Below are positions 23,067 to 33,140 of a stretch of DNA of 64,000 nucleotides, in pieces; position 1 is the first letter of the stretch; every line of letters begins with the position of its first letter. The stretch is from positions 64,486-128,485 of the forward strand of contig VCMS01000325.1 of the NCBI GenBank assembly GCA_022539475.1, in the 5' to 3' direction. The stretch is from Gracilaria domingensis (taxonomy: Eukaryota > Rhodophyta > Florideophyceae > Gracilariales > Gracilariaceae). The position numbers and the translations under genes were made by a program. The notes below the pieces were generated by a model that searched no databases, was not told where the DNA came from, and saw nothing but the letters and a program-made list of their open reading frames with translations.

Positions 23067-23729
23067 GTGAAAACAAGGCCAATGCTGTCGATAGGAGCAC
23101 GGGAGAATTTCTCCCACAAAACTTCAAGCGCAAAAGCGAGAAAGAAATGGGCATCAATTAATGCAGGGATGGATCCTTGTTACTCTGGTATTGAGGAGAC
23201 AGGATGTGCTCAAATGTGGTCAATGTAGAAGCAGCAGATGAAGCAGTAGGCGTCTCAAACGTCAAATCGGGTTGGAACGTACGAAGTTGTAGCGTCTATG
23301 ATTCTGAATGGTGTCAACTTCGCGAATGCATGAGGGTGTTCTTGTACCCTTGGTATGTGCAGAGCACCGCAACTGTTCGTTGAATGCAGACTTCAGAGCT
23401 TTTGAGCACATTTAATGTTCTGCTACAGTATCGTACAGTGCAGCAGAGCTAGCCTTCGACCGTCGTACCCTTGTACTGTATCATGATCTCAGCATCCTGC
23501 GTTGACAATGACTCACAGCAATGCATGTTTTGCAGCAAAAGGGTAGAGCTCATCTCGTCCGGAGGACGCTCTCAGGCGGTCACAGAGTACCAAAGGTATC
23601 ATCATATGTTCTGGGGTCTCTCCGCACTCTGGAGAGTGAGATCTAGGAGCTCTGGCGTCTGCATACCCTGAAGATCTTTGCATGATTTCGTTCGAGGTGA
23701 GGTCACCTATTGCTTAATACCCCTGGGGT
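23067..23729. other. Intergenic region, HACD to ligA
   Basis: No gene is recognised. TACCC-type motifs occur at 23344 (GTACCCTTGGTA), 23465 (GTACCCTTGTAC) and 23587 (GTACCAAAGGTAT, inverse orientation). Confidence 0.5.
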
Positions 23730-23731
23730 AT
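23717..23731. promoter_or_regulatory. 15-bp palindrome over the ligA start
   Basis: ATACCCCTGGGGTAT is a palindrome with a single central base, and it overlaps the first two bases of the ligA ATG at 23730. It is the most symmetric member of the TACCC-N-GGTA family in this interval. A regulatory role is inference only. Confidence 0.35.
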
Positions 23732-26420
23732 GGTATTTTGCCCTACATTTATCTGCCCAACACTGCCTCTACGACGCGCAAGACCTGTGCGATTGACCGT
23801 GCGTGCGATAAGCAAAAGAGTATCTGATATTCGGCATTATCCCGAAGGAACGGACAAGGAAGCAGCGAGAAAGATCCGTGCCGATGAAAAGCGAAAAGCC
23901 CGTCGAGAGGCTTTGAGACAGCGGGATATTCCAAAGGGATACCTTGGACGCCCAGGAGCGGGAATTCATCCATATGGTTCAGTGGAGCGTGGGGATGCGC
24001 AACGTGAAGCGAGAGCAAAGTATATTGCCGGTAAACCAGGAACGAGTGAGGCTCTTTTCCGATACACTAGTTTCCTTTCCGGCGGAGAGTGTGACATGAT
24101 AATTGATCGATTGCGGGCTCAGTGGCTTGAAAGAGTTGAATATGAAGTTCTGGGTAAGACGGTGAGACTTAATCAGGATATGAGGTTCTTGTACAACAAG
24201 CTTATTGACGAGATAAAGCTCTGTGACGAAATGTACTACGCGGACGACCCAAAACCACGCATACCTGACCAAGAGTACGATGAACTTGTTCTTCATCTTC
24301 TTGAGCTCAAGAGATGCTTTCCAGAACTCATTCGAGACGATTCACCAAGTCAAACAGTTGGTCATGGAGCAGCCGCCCGCGCAACGAAACTTGCTCTCGA
24401 AAACGAAGTGGCCGAAGGCGACTATGTTGACGCTCAAGACTCTTTTGTTGCAACCGTGCCAGTGACTGTGAAGCGGTTCGCACAGTGCAGACATAATGCC
24501 CTAATGCTGTCTTTGGACAACGCTTATACCTATGCGGACCTGACCGCCTTTGTCAATCGATCGTTCGCGGTTCAATCTGAGGTATTTGCGGAGCTCAAGA
24601 TTGACGGCGTTGCACTATCGCTCGAATACCATAATCGGGAGCTCTGTCTAGCATTGACAAGGGGGACCGGCAGACTTGGTGATGATATAACTGAGAATGT
24701 CAAAGCATCTCTTGTAGGAAGGGGAGTTGTAAACAACATTCCAGACTCTACCGCCCCAGACTTCCTAATTGTCCGTGGCGAGGTGTATATAACAAAAGAA
24801 GACTTCCATGAAGTGAATAATTGTCTTGAAAGACCATACAGCAATCCACGAAACGCGGCCGCTGGTGCCCTAAAGCACAAGAATCCCCACGAGGGAAAGG
24901 AAAGGCGGCTTCGATTTATTGCTTATGAGTGCTTGACAGGAAACCATGACGACGAAAGAGCAGAAAGAGATGATCAAGTCACTGCGGTGCTGCACGAAAT
25001 ACAAAACACCTTTGCTAGTCACTCTGAGACATTGTCCAAGCTCTCAGGGTGGGGGTTTGGTAAAATGCCCAGGTGGGAAATTTGTGCCGACTTAGGTGAG
25101 GCGGAAGCATTTGCGATTCGAATTGAAGAAGAAAGACCACAGTTGCCCATGGAAGTCGACGGTATCGTCTACAAGTTCAACGACTCGCGAGCCCGCGAAA
25201 AGGCTGGTCATACCGCTCGCGCACCTAGGGGGGCAATCGCATATAAATTTGCTGCTCAGTCCAGAGTCACAAGGCTTAACGATGTGGTAATGCAAGTTTC
25301 GCGTGGAGGACTTATAACTCCAGTTGCCATTCTTGAACCTGTTAGAATTGCAGGTGCGCTAATGTCCAGAGCGACTCTTCATAATTTCGACGAAGTGAAG
25401 AGATTGGGAGTCGCAGTCGGGGATATGGTTCGAATAGAAAGAGGCGGGGACGTCATCCCAAAAGTGCTCCAAGTTGAAAAACGGCTTGACGATCCTGGCC
25501 GTGAGGAAGTAGTAGCTCCTTCCCGATGCCCGTCATGTGGATCTGAACTTAAACATGCTCGAGCACCGAGGACGGGGGCTACACTCATCGGATGCACAAA
25601 CGATGACAACTGTACATCGCAGGCTTTTGGGAGGCTGATCTATTTCTGCAGTCGAGACGCAATGGATATTAGAGGCCTCGGCAAGAAGACCGCTGAGAAG
25701 CTAGTGGAGTCTGGGGTCGTTGTCTTCTTGGCGGACTTGTTCAGACTGACCCTCGACGACCTTCTTAACCTTGAAGGTTTTGCCATGAAGAGTGCTTTAC
25801 AGTTGTACGAGAACATCCAAGAGGCGTCGTCGTCCAGAAGCTTTGAAAGACTCATCCTGGGGCTAGGATTTCCTGGTGTAGGCCGTACGGGTGCGAGGGG
25901 TCTAGCCTTGAAGATAGAGTCTCTTTCGAATTTGATTGATGTAGCTAGAAGTGAGGACGCTGCCGAAACGCTTATGACAGTCGCGAACTTTGCCGAGAAA
26001 ACGGTTGAAGGTCTTCTAGAACATCTAAGAAAGCAAAGAACACTGGATGAACTCGATGCCATGAAGGCGTTGGTAAGCCCATGTCGCATCGTTGACGAAG
26101 ATGAAAAACCCGTCGAAAGTACAAAGAATGCAACAGTTGCCGACCGTAATTTCGTCTTCACGGGAAAATTTGTTACTGTCAACCGTCCCGAGGCGATGAA
26201 GTGGATTCGAAGGTCTGGAGGATTCATAAAGAGTTCCGTAACACACAAGACGGACTACGTCATTTACGGATTAGAACCAGGCCAGAAGCTCTTCCAGGCG
26301 CAGAGAAGAAAGGTTCAGATTATTCCAGAAGAAGAGTTCTTCTCTGTGTTTCAAGTGAGTCCTGCAGAGCAAAAAGGGCTTTCGACAGAAAAGCGGGATA
26401 AGCAGAAGAATCTTGAATAA
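23730..26420 (+). CDS. ligA: NAD+-dependent DNA ligase, bacterial type
   Basis: The 896-residue frame from the ATG at 23730 is intact. It encodes a complete bacterial ligase: Ia domain (PDQEYDELVLHLLELKRCFP, about 170-200), adenylation domain with active-site Lys290 in AELKIDG, RGEVYITKEDF, NPRNAAAGALK, EVDGIVYKFN and GAIAYKFAA, an OB fold (RGGLITPVAILEPV...GGDVIPKV), a four-Cys zinc finger (CPSCGSELKH...GCTNDDNC, about 600-632), helix-hairpin-helix repeats and a C-terminal BRCT (NFVFTGKF...GGFIKSSVTHKTDYVI). It seals nicks using NAD+. Bacterial LigA is about 670 residues; the extra ~120 at the N-terminus begin with an Arg-rich, acid-poor stretch, fitting an organelle transit peptide (inference). 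Eukaryotic nuclear ligases normally use ATP, so this is a gene of bacterial origin. It is convergent with the dnaE relic. Confidence 0.95.
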   Translation: MVFCPTFICPTLPLRRARPVRLTVRAISKRVSDIRHYPEGTDKEAARKIRADEKRKARREALRQRDIPKGYLGRPGAGIHPYGSVERGDAQREARAKYIAGKPGTSEALFRYTSFLSGGECDMIIDRLRAQWLERVEYEVLGKTVRLNQDMRFLYNKLIDEIKLCDEMYYADDPKPRIPDQEYDELVLHLLELKRCFPELIRDDSPSQTVGHGAAARATKLALENEVAEGDYVDAQDSFVATVPVTVKRFAQCRHNALMLSLDNAYTYADLTAFVNRSFAVQSEVFAELKIDGVALSLEYHNRELCLALTRGTGRLGDDITENVKASLVGRGVVNNIPDSTAPDFLIVRGEVYITKEDFHEVNNCLERPYSNPRNAAAGALKHKNPHEGKERRLRFIAYECLTGNHDDERAERDDQVTAVLHEIQNTFASHSETLSKLSGWGFGKMPRWEICADLGEAEAFAIRIEEERPQLPMEVDGIVYKFNDSRAREKAGHTARAPRGAIAYKFAAQSRVTRLNDVVMQVSRGGLITPVAILEPVRIAGALMSRATLHNFDEVKRLGVAVGDMVRIERGGDVIPKVLQVEKRLDDPGREEVVAPSRCPSCGSELKHARAPRTGATLIGCTNDDNCTSQAFGRLIYFCSRDAMDIRGLGKKTAEKLVESGVVVFLADLFRLTLDDLLNLEGFAMKSALQLYENIQEASSSRSFERLILGLGFPGVGRTGARGLALKIESLSNLIDVARSEDAAETLMTVANFAEKTVEGLLEHLRKQRTLDELDAMKALVSPCRIVDEDEKPVESTKNATVADRNFVFTGKFVTVNRPEAMKWIRRSGGFIKSSVTHKTDYVIYGLEPGQKLFQAQRRKVQIIPEEEFFSVFQVSPAEQKGLSTEKRDKQKNLE

Positions 26421-26529
26421 GTTGTACATGATCTTAGCTGGTACGTGACGATTAATTACTGGACGGCTCTGTAAATCATGGTGACAGGCCGTCGCCATCG
26501 CTGGCAGCAGCAAGAGTTAGCAGTTTAGT

Positions 26530-29500
26530 TCACACTTCCCCGTTCCTTCGAAGCCTTCTGGAATAGCCATGGAAGCATTCCGAAATTTCTCGATGTTGGT
26601 ACAAGGGTTCGTCGTTTGCTCTGACGTTAGGGAACTTATTATGCCGCTCTTTGTGTGCTACCATAAATCCTGCCGTTACCTGGACCGTAGCACCATTCGC
26701 AGTAGATAGCACACTCTTCACTTGCACGTTCACCTGCTTCAACGATATGTCAAAGATGATAGCGTTCACGGACTGATGTACTATGGTCCCATGAAGAATT
26801 GCAGGATTGGAGACTGTGATAGAATCCACCGCGACCACGTGCAGCTTCTCGTCAGCAACTTCAAAAGCCCTTCCAACGCAAAGTAACGCAATTCGGAACA
26901 TTGAACTCAAAATTTGCCCACAGTCCGCATGGGTTTCATAACTTCCGTCAATATCTGTGGCCAGTTGTAGTTCGGTAGAACGATCTAGATACTGCTGCGG
27001 TGTATATTGCCTTTTCCTTTCTCGCCTGCTAAAATCGAAATCAATGGTAGCTGCCTTCTCTAAACACTTCGAGGTAGATCCAATTAGCTTTTGACTTTGC
27101 TTGGTGGAGGTCTTCATAGGTGCTTGCTTGTTCCTTGAAATGAGCAGAACTACAATTGGACCAAAGGAACGTCCACGTTTTCGACCACCAGTTGGTTCAA
27201 CTTCTCGAACATCGATAAGTACGTATATGCATTTGTCTTTCACATACGACGGTTTCTCTATAAGCTTCAACATCACATTCTTCTCCACGATCTTCGAAGT
27301 GGAGATACCAGTAATTCCGGCCACCACGCATTCGCATTGTGTGTGAAGACGAGCTGCTTCACCTCCCAGCAAACAAACCGCATCCAGTAGACCTTCAAAT
27401 CCAAGCGAGTCAAAATCCAGTAACATCCCATCTTTCAAATCCAAACCCCTGTAGCGCGAGAGTAGTGATTCGCTCGACTCCTTGGAAGTCTTAGATAACA
27501 GAGTTTCATCGATAGAATCAATAAAAGTATCGGATTGTACGATATCACCAAAAGAACTATGAGACTCGGTCTTCTTCTCAGCGTCTGATAGCTTATGGTT
27601 CTCTGGTGGATCCTCACTGCCAATCTTAAAGCACTCGCTCTCAATTTTTGGTTGATGACCCGAAGAACACTCCACTTGTGAGTCGAGAGTAGTGCTGTGC
27701 AAGATTTTCTCTAGTCGGACCCGAACATGCTCATCAGCGCGTGACGCAGTGAGGAGAGAGGGTTTGGCCTCTTCACTGTATCGTAAGAAAGCGTCCGAGG
27801 GAGCAAAGTCGTTCATCCGTGGTCCTGCGCAGAAAACCTTTTCGGAGAAGATGTCACGTTTCGGCATCCACTTCATACTGTTGATTACCTCTGCTCTCTT
27901 GCTGGTACTCCATGCGAAGTCATCACCTTCATTAAAGGAAAGATCGTGGTGCTCATCTGCGTTGACTCTCGTTTTGACGACGGATTCACGCTGTGCATCG
28001 ACTGTTCCGGTCGATCTATGCACCTCAATGGCCGTAGGAAGTGCCGTAGACAAACGCTCTCGAACCTTATCGGCATTAGTGTTCAATCCTTCCTCCTGAC
28101 TTCGGTCGCTAGGCTTGTGATTTGTCTTCAGAGAACTCGACTCGTTTGATAGACGTGAACAATCTTCAACGATAATCCCTTCAGAAGTTTCCCGAACACT
28201 GTGAGCTGCAGCCCCTCGTGCTGAACCTTCTGCCTCATAAGCATCTTCTCAGATACACCATTCGATGATACACCATTCGATATTCCTCGTTCTTCTGCGC
28301 CTTTTACAAATCTCGGGCGCTCTTTCTCCATATCCTTCAACTTCTTCTTTCCCATTGCTCTACGAAGAATGTCCGCCTGTCCTAAACTGTAGCCCGCAAG
28401 ATCTCGAGCTATACGCATGATTTGTTCCTGATAGACCATGATACCATAAGTCTCCTTCAGTATGGGTTCAAGAAGTGGATGGTCATATTCTATAGGATCC
28501 AAACCATGCTTTCGACGAATAAACTTCGGAATCAAACCAGCATCTAGCGGCCCAGGTCGGTATAGAGCAAGAATCGAAGATATGTCTTCTAACGAGGTGG
28601 GTCGAAGCTCCCGAACGATGTTCCGCATACCTGAAGATGCGTCCAATTGGAAGATGCCGTCCAACTCTCCTTCGGAGAGTAATTTGTATGTCTTTTCGTC
28701 GTCAAGAGGAAGCGCGTCAACAGAAAACTCAAGATTCTCATCATTCCCTTGTTCGTGTCTCCCTTGCCTGATAAACTCCAAGGCCCTCTCTATTACGGTT
28801 AAACTCTTTAAGCCTAGAAAGTCCATCTTTAGCAACCCAACAGACTCGACATCCTCCATCGCATATTGTGTGATGGTTTCCCCGTGTTTCGCTTTCGTAA
28901 TGGAACTATGTCCGTCAAAGGATTTGCGGAAATGACGACACCCGCCGCGTGAATGCCAAATGTCTTGTTAGTTCCTTCGATACGCTGGGCTTTGTCCAAC
29001 CACTCTCGATATTCTGGATGGCCTTCCACAGCCGTTTTGAAGTCCTTACTAGATGGCTTCTTCGAAAGCAAATCCTTTAAGGTCGCCGGTTTCCCTCGAC
29101 TTACTGGGATAAGCTTGGCCAGTCGGTCTGCTTCTTTGTACGACACATTATGTACTCGAGCAACATCTTTCAGTACGGCTTTGCTGGTCAGTCGGTTGAA
29201 CGTGATGATTTGCGCCACGCGGCTCTGACTGTAACGCTCAGTGACGTACGCAATGACCTTTTCTCTCCCATCGACTGAAAAGTCTGTGTCAATATCAGGC
29301 ATGCTCTTTCGCTCGATGTTGAGGAATCGCTCAAAGAGCAAGTTGAATGGAATCGGGTCTACATCCGTTATTCGCAACGCGAATGCAACAAGAGATCCGG
29401 CAGCGGAACCCCTACCAGGTCCAACCGGGATATCGTTAGTCCTTGCAAAACGAATGTAATCCCATACAACCAGAAAGTATGACGAGAAACCCATGCGGCG

Positions 29501-30828
29501 AATCATGCCCAGTTCGAGGTCCAGACGTTCAATGTAGGTGCGCTCCGATCCTTTTGAGATCAAACTAGACTTGATTCTCGCTTTCAATCGCTCCTGTAGT
29601 CCCAATTGAGCTACATGTCGCAAGTAATCATCATGAGAGCTGTAAAAGTTGTTTGGTATAGGAAAATCCGGAATTCGAGTCGCACCGAATAAGTTATAGG
29701 GTTCAACTTTCTCTGCCACCCGAAGTGTGTTACAAAGAGCCTCGTCAATCGCGTCTCGCGGCAGATGATCTACAAAGCATTGGCACATTTCATCAACAGA
29801 TTTTCGTCAGATAATCGTTTCCCCGTTTGAATGCATATTAGAGCGTCATGAGCTTCAGCATCGAGACAATTGGTGAAATGACTGTCGTTGGTAGCTATAA
29901 CCTTAATTGAAAGCTCCTTGGATAGCTGTATCATGACAGGATTAACTTTCTTATCCTCCTCACTCCCGTGATCCTGTATTTCGAGGTAAAAGTCGTCTCC
30001 AAAGACATCATGAAACCATCTAGCCACAGCGAGGGCTGAATCTACGTCGTCATTAAGAATTGCTTGGGCTATCTCCCCACGGAGACAGGCGCTGGAAACG
30101 ATAAGACCTTCGCGAGATTGATACAGTTGCGCATGTTTATACACGGCATGGCAAAGATTCCCTTTCCTACCACACCTTCAAGGTGCGTCGGAGTCGTAAG
30201 TTTGACTAGATTTCTGTACCCAACATCGTTCTTGGCCAAAACAATAAGATGGTACCGTTTGAGACCTTTTCCATTCGGTTGTCCATCCGGAACATCATTC
30301 ATTAACCACGTACATCTCATTGCCGTTAATTGGCTTCACCTCGGTGTCGGCACATGCCCGGACAAGTTGAACGGCGCCATATAGCACCCCGTGGTCTGTT
30401 AATGCTAGCGCTGAAACATCCAATTCAGCAGCCCGGGCCACGAGAGATGATAATTGGCTAGCACAGTGGAGAAGTGAAAATTCCGAATGCACGTGCAGCG
30501 GAACGTACTGGTTCGACGGCAAAATATCACTGCCAAGAGCTTCGGCAGACAATTGCAGCCCCGAAACTACAGTTCTACGCGGCAAGCGGACAAACCGTGG
30601 CCCTCGGAGTGACGGGTGTGAAGTACGGTAGGCCACGGCAGAGGAGTGAGGAATGCAAAACAGCGCAAGCCCATGGGAAGAGAAGCACAAAACCTTCAGC
30701 AACGAAGACAGCTTTGTAGCAAAGTCTCCCCCAGCTTCTAAATGAAGAGTTGGAAATCGAGAGGATAGACCTATGCCAGTTCCGCGCGATGTTGGTTTCG
30801 CGTGTCTCGTCATCAACGCCAGCCTCAT
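26530..30828 (-). pseudogene. dnaE: Bacterial DNA polymerase III alpha subunit, frameshifted, abnormal C-terminus
   Basis: The N-terminal PHP domain (YVPLHVHSEFSLLHCASQL, ALALTDHGVLYG) begins about residue 105 after a Ser/Arg-rich leader. The palm follows with GPGRGSAAGSLVAFAL, the catalytic MPDIDTDF (about 29276-29302), [31 protein letters not shown] and [13 protein letters not shown], then YRPGPL and [11 protein letters not shown], stopping at the start of the fingers. Frame changes occur near 30296-30303 (AATG duplicated), 30150, 29770, 28900 and 28250. The expected fingers and beta-binding regions are absent; the downstream frame (to 26530, over 500 codons) is unrecognised and lacks an early ATG. 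DnaE is the replicative polymerase of bacteria. The gene is probably organelle-directed by origin and now dead, unless the frame changes are errors. Confidence 0.88.
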
Positions 30829-31099
30829 CCAGCCGCCCGGTGTCGGCGAGTCAGGGCCACGGAAGTACCCCCGCCGATTTCCTCAAGCCGATTTCCTCAA
30901 GGCAGTGCTTGGGCGCCCGGTCGTCGTGAAACTGAACACCTCGGTGGAGTACCGAGGAATTCTTGCGTGTCTGGATGGTTACATGAAAATAGCGCTGGAG
31001 CAGATGGAAGAGTACGTCAAAGGCGAGCTTAAGAATACCTTCGGCGATGCTTTTATACGCGGAAACAACGTCATGTATATCTCGGCCACCAGGACATGA
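30773..31099 (+). CDS. LSM6: U6 snRNA-associated Sm-like protein LSm6
   Basis: The Sm fold is complete: DFLKAVLGRPVVVKLN (Sm1), VEYRGILACLDGYMKIALEQ, GELKNTFGDAFIRGNNVMYI (Sm2). LSm6 is a subunit of the LSm1-7 and LSm2-8 rings in mRNA decay and U6 snRNP. The start is uncertain. A 14-bp tandem duplication at 30873-30900 (GCCGATTTCCTCAA twice) lies just before the Sm domain. With it, the frame opens at an ATG at 30773; without it, the frame would start at the ATG at 30789 with a Ser/Thr-rich leader ending STPADFLK. The 5' end overlaps the divergent dnaE start at 30828. The core is intact and may still be functional with the longer leader. Confidence 0.93.
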   Translation: MPVPRDVGFACLVINASLIQPPGVGESGPRKYPRRFPQADFLKAVLGRPVVVKLNTSVEYRGILACLDGYMKIALEQMEEYVKGELKNTFGDAFIRGNNVMYISATRT

Positions 31100-31425
31100 A
31101 TGCGTATGGACGAGAATATGCTTTTCGTCAGGCACGAACGGCGAGCCGGGGGTCCAACCTCGTGCTCGCAGGACTTGAACTTCATGCAGGATGTGGATGA
31201 GGATGCAGGATGCCAGTTACACACAATGCGATTCAAACCAGGTGAGCAGCCCCGAATTAGCGCAACGTGACCTTTGATCCCGACCAGTGCCTCATCGATT
31301 GAGATCGGAGCAGGGACGACACCATGCACCCGTGAAAATCATTCATCATAACACTAGGACGGCATGTAACATACCTTTATTTCGTTCCAAATGGCCTATT
31401 GAGAGTAAAACCCATTTACCAACAT

Positions 31426-31789
31426 CTACTGAAGAAATGCTATCGTAACCCCAGTGCCCCCCGTCCTCCTGCTCTGCGTATGATATTCGTTCAACTAGTT
31501 CATGTTGCGACAAAAACTCTCTTACTCCATCCCTCAAACGGCCAGTTCCATGTCCGTGTATGACCCATAAAGTCCCCATCGCAAGCGCTTTGCTGATTGC
31601 CCGGTCAACTAAAGGCTGGGCCGAATCCACCCTCTGCCCTCTGATGTCAATCGTATGGAGCCGCGCGGCGGCTGTGTGCAGTTCGGGAAGGGCGGTTGTA
31701 AAGCGGGCGTGGAGAAAACGGGCGTGCCAAGCGAGCGGCAGCGCGCAACCACTGCAAGCACAAGCCGCCGGCGCGCGCGCGTGCCGCAC
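31426..31789 (-). pseudogene. Smr domain, C-terminal tail of a MutS2-like protein
   Basis: The frame contains IDIRGQRVDSAQPLVDRAIS, WVIHGHGTGRLRDGVREFLS and AEQEDGG, the Smr nuclease domain at the end of MutS2. The typical ending GVTIAFLQ lies in another frame with a stop at about 31426; the shift is a run of six G (31457-31462 on the plus strand) where five would fit. No MutS core (Walker A, clamp) is seen upstream, where a GC-rich sequence takes over and no ATG is present. MutS2 acts in recombination suppression or ribosome rescue in bacteria and plastids. Confidence 0.75.
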
Positions 31790-32244
31790 GCCGCGCGGCA
31801 GCCAACCATTGGCTGATCACTGGCTGATCACGCGGCGAGCAGGGTGAGCGCGCGCGGCGCTTTACGGTGCGTCGCGAGAGAGCGCGTGCTCCTTCGATCT
31901 GCGCTTGCGAATGCACTCTGTAAGTTACACGTGGCGTGCGCGGCCGGCCCGCATGGCGCCCTCCACGCCATCGACGACAAGAGTCTAAAGCTGGTGGCAG
32001 CCGGGGCTCGTTCGCGAGCTGTTTAGTGTAATGCACTACCTTGACGAGGCGTGATTCACGCCGAAAAGTTACAGTTGCCGTTTGGTGTTTGAGTGGCTGA
32101 CAATTACGTATGCTGGCGTTCATGCAGTATGACCGCCAACATGACGTAATTAAATTACTGAAAAGTTTTCAGCTGCACGTGTACCAATCGCTGCACACGG
32201 ATCATTCGATCATTCGCATCTCACACGCACAACGCACACGTCCA
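31790..32244. other. GC-rich intergenic region
   Basis: I recognise no gene. The stretch is rich in GCGC and includes an 11-bp tandem duplication TGGCTGATCAC at 31810-31831. It may be the remnant of the upstream MutS2 exon or of a promoter. Confidence 0.35.
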
Positions 32245-33140
32245 TGTCGGACGTCTTGGGCAGCCATCGCACCATCGCGTCCGAAACGTACGCGCCAACC
32301 CCATCCTGGATGAAGTGTTTGGCTTCCAGATACAACGCATGCGGCTATCCGTCTGCTCCAGGTATTAACTATCTAAAGCCATCGAAGAATCTTTTGTTGA
32401 GAGAATGGGGTCTGCGGTTCCCCACTGTAGCAGCACCCGTTGTTTCCACGACGACTTGAGCTTCTCACAAACTTGCAAAAACCGTGGTATGCCCACGTCG
32501 GTCGGTCGGAATTAGTGGCATAATTAGAGGGAACTGACTGATGAGCACCTGCTATGTAGAGTACAGTTTGCTTGAGAACGGCACGTTGTACGCCGCAATT
32601 TCAGCGTCGGTTCGATTGCGAGTAGTGAGGTCCTGAATGCTGAGTCCACAGTCGAATGGGTCAATGATTTAATATTGCAATTCCCAAACCTCAACATTTG
32701 GAATGCCGGTGCTAAACGGAAGACCTGTGTTCGCTGGCACAAGTCGGTCGAACAGCAAAGGATCCTCTGGGGCGACGGTCAAGCCAATACGCCTGCTTCA
32801 GTCTTGGTCGAAGGCGTTTATGCCGTCAATGTCGACAACTCGGAGAAACTGTTTCATCCAGCTTACGCGCAAGTCATAGCTGTATACAAAGCAATTGACG
32901 AGTTTATCGGAGTCGCCAATTCCAATGTATTCCGGTGCTATTCCGGTGCTATTGCGGGGTAGCCACCACAAATCAATGTGGGAATCATAAAACGATACAG
33001 TCAGGCCCAATCTGGATCGCTGTGTAGCAAAAGAATGGTTCCGTGCGTGAAATTTCGTGAGTGACATACCCAGCGTCTGTGTAGTGCATGCGGAGGCCCG
33101 ATACCATTACATAGCGTATAGTGGTAGGAAAGTCTTTGAC
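32245..33140 (-). pseudogene. Haloalkane dehalogenase-like alpha/beta hydrolase, decayed
   Basis: Reading through frameshifts and stops, the family pattern is clear. It starts near 33107 (MVSGLRMHYTDAG), followed by a degenerate HGxP strand (LLHSDPDW), LYRFMIPTLICGGYPAIAPE and YIGIGDSDKL, then DQD followed by TGA where the nucleophile motif QDWG is expected. Next come EDPLLFDRLVPANTGLP, DAEIAAYNVPF and, near 32330-32260, GADG(stop)PHALYLEAKHFIQ. The last piece holds the catalytic His. The nucleophile Asp survives, but the halide-binding Trp codon is TGA. An 11-bp tandem duplication lies at 32929-32950. These enzymes hydrolyse carbon-halogen bonds. Confidence 0.75.

Noticed and set aside
23730-30828. 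Window might be bacterial because of ligA and dnaE.
   Set aside because: Neighbours include LSm6, SF1, a spliced LHC gene, DEAH helicase and LTR retrotransposons, all eukaryotic.
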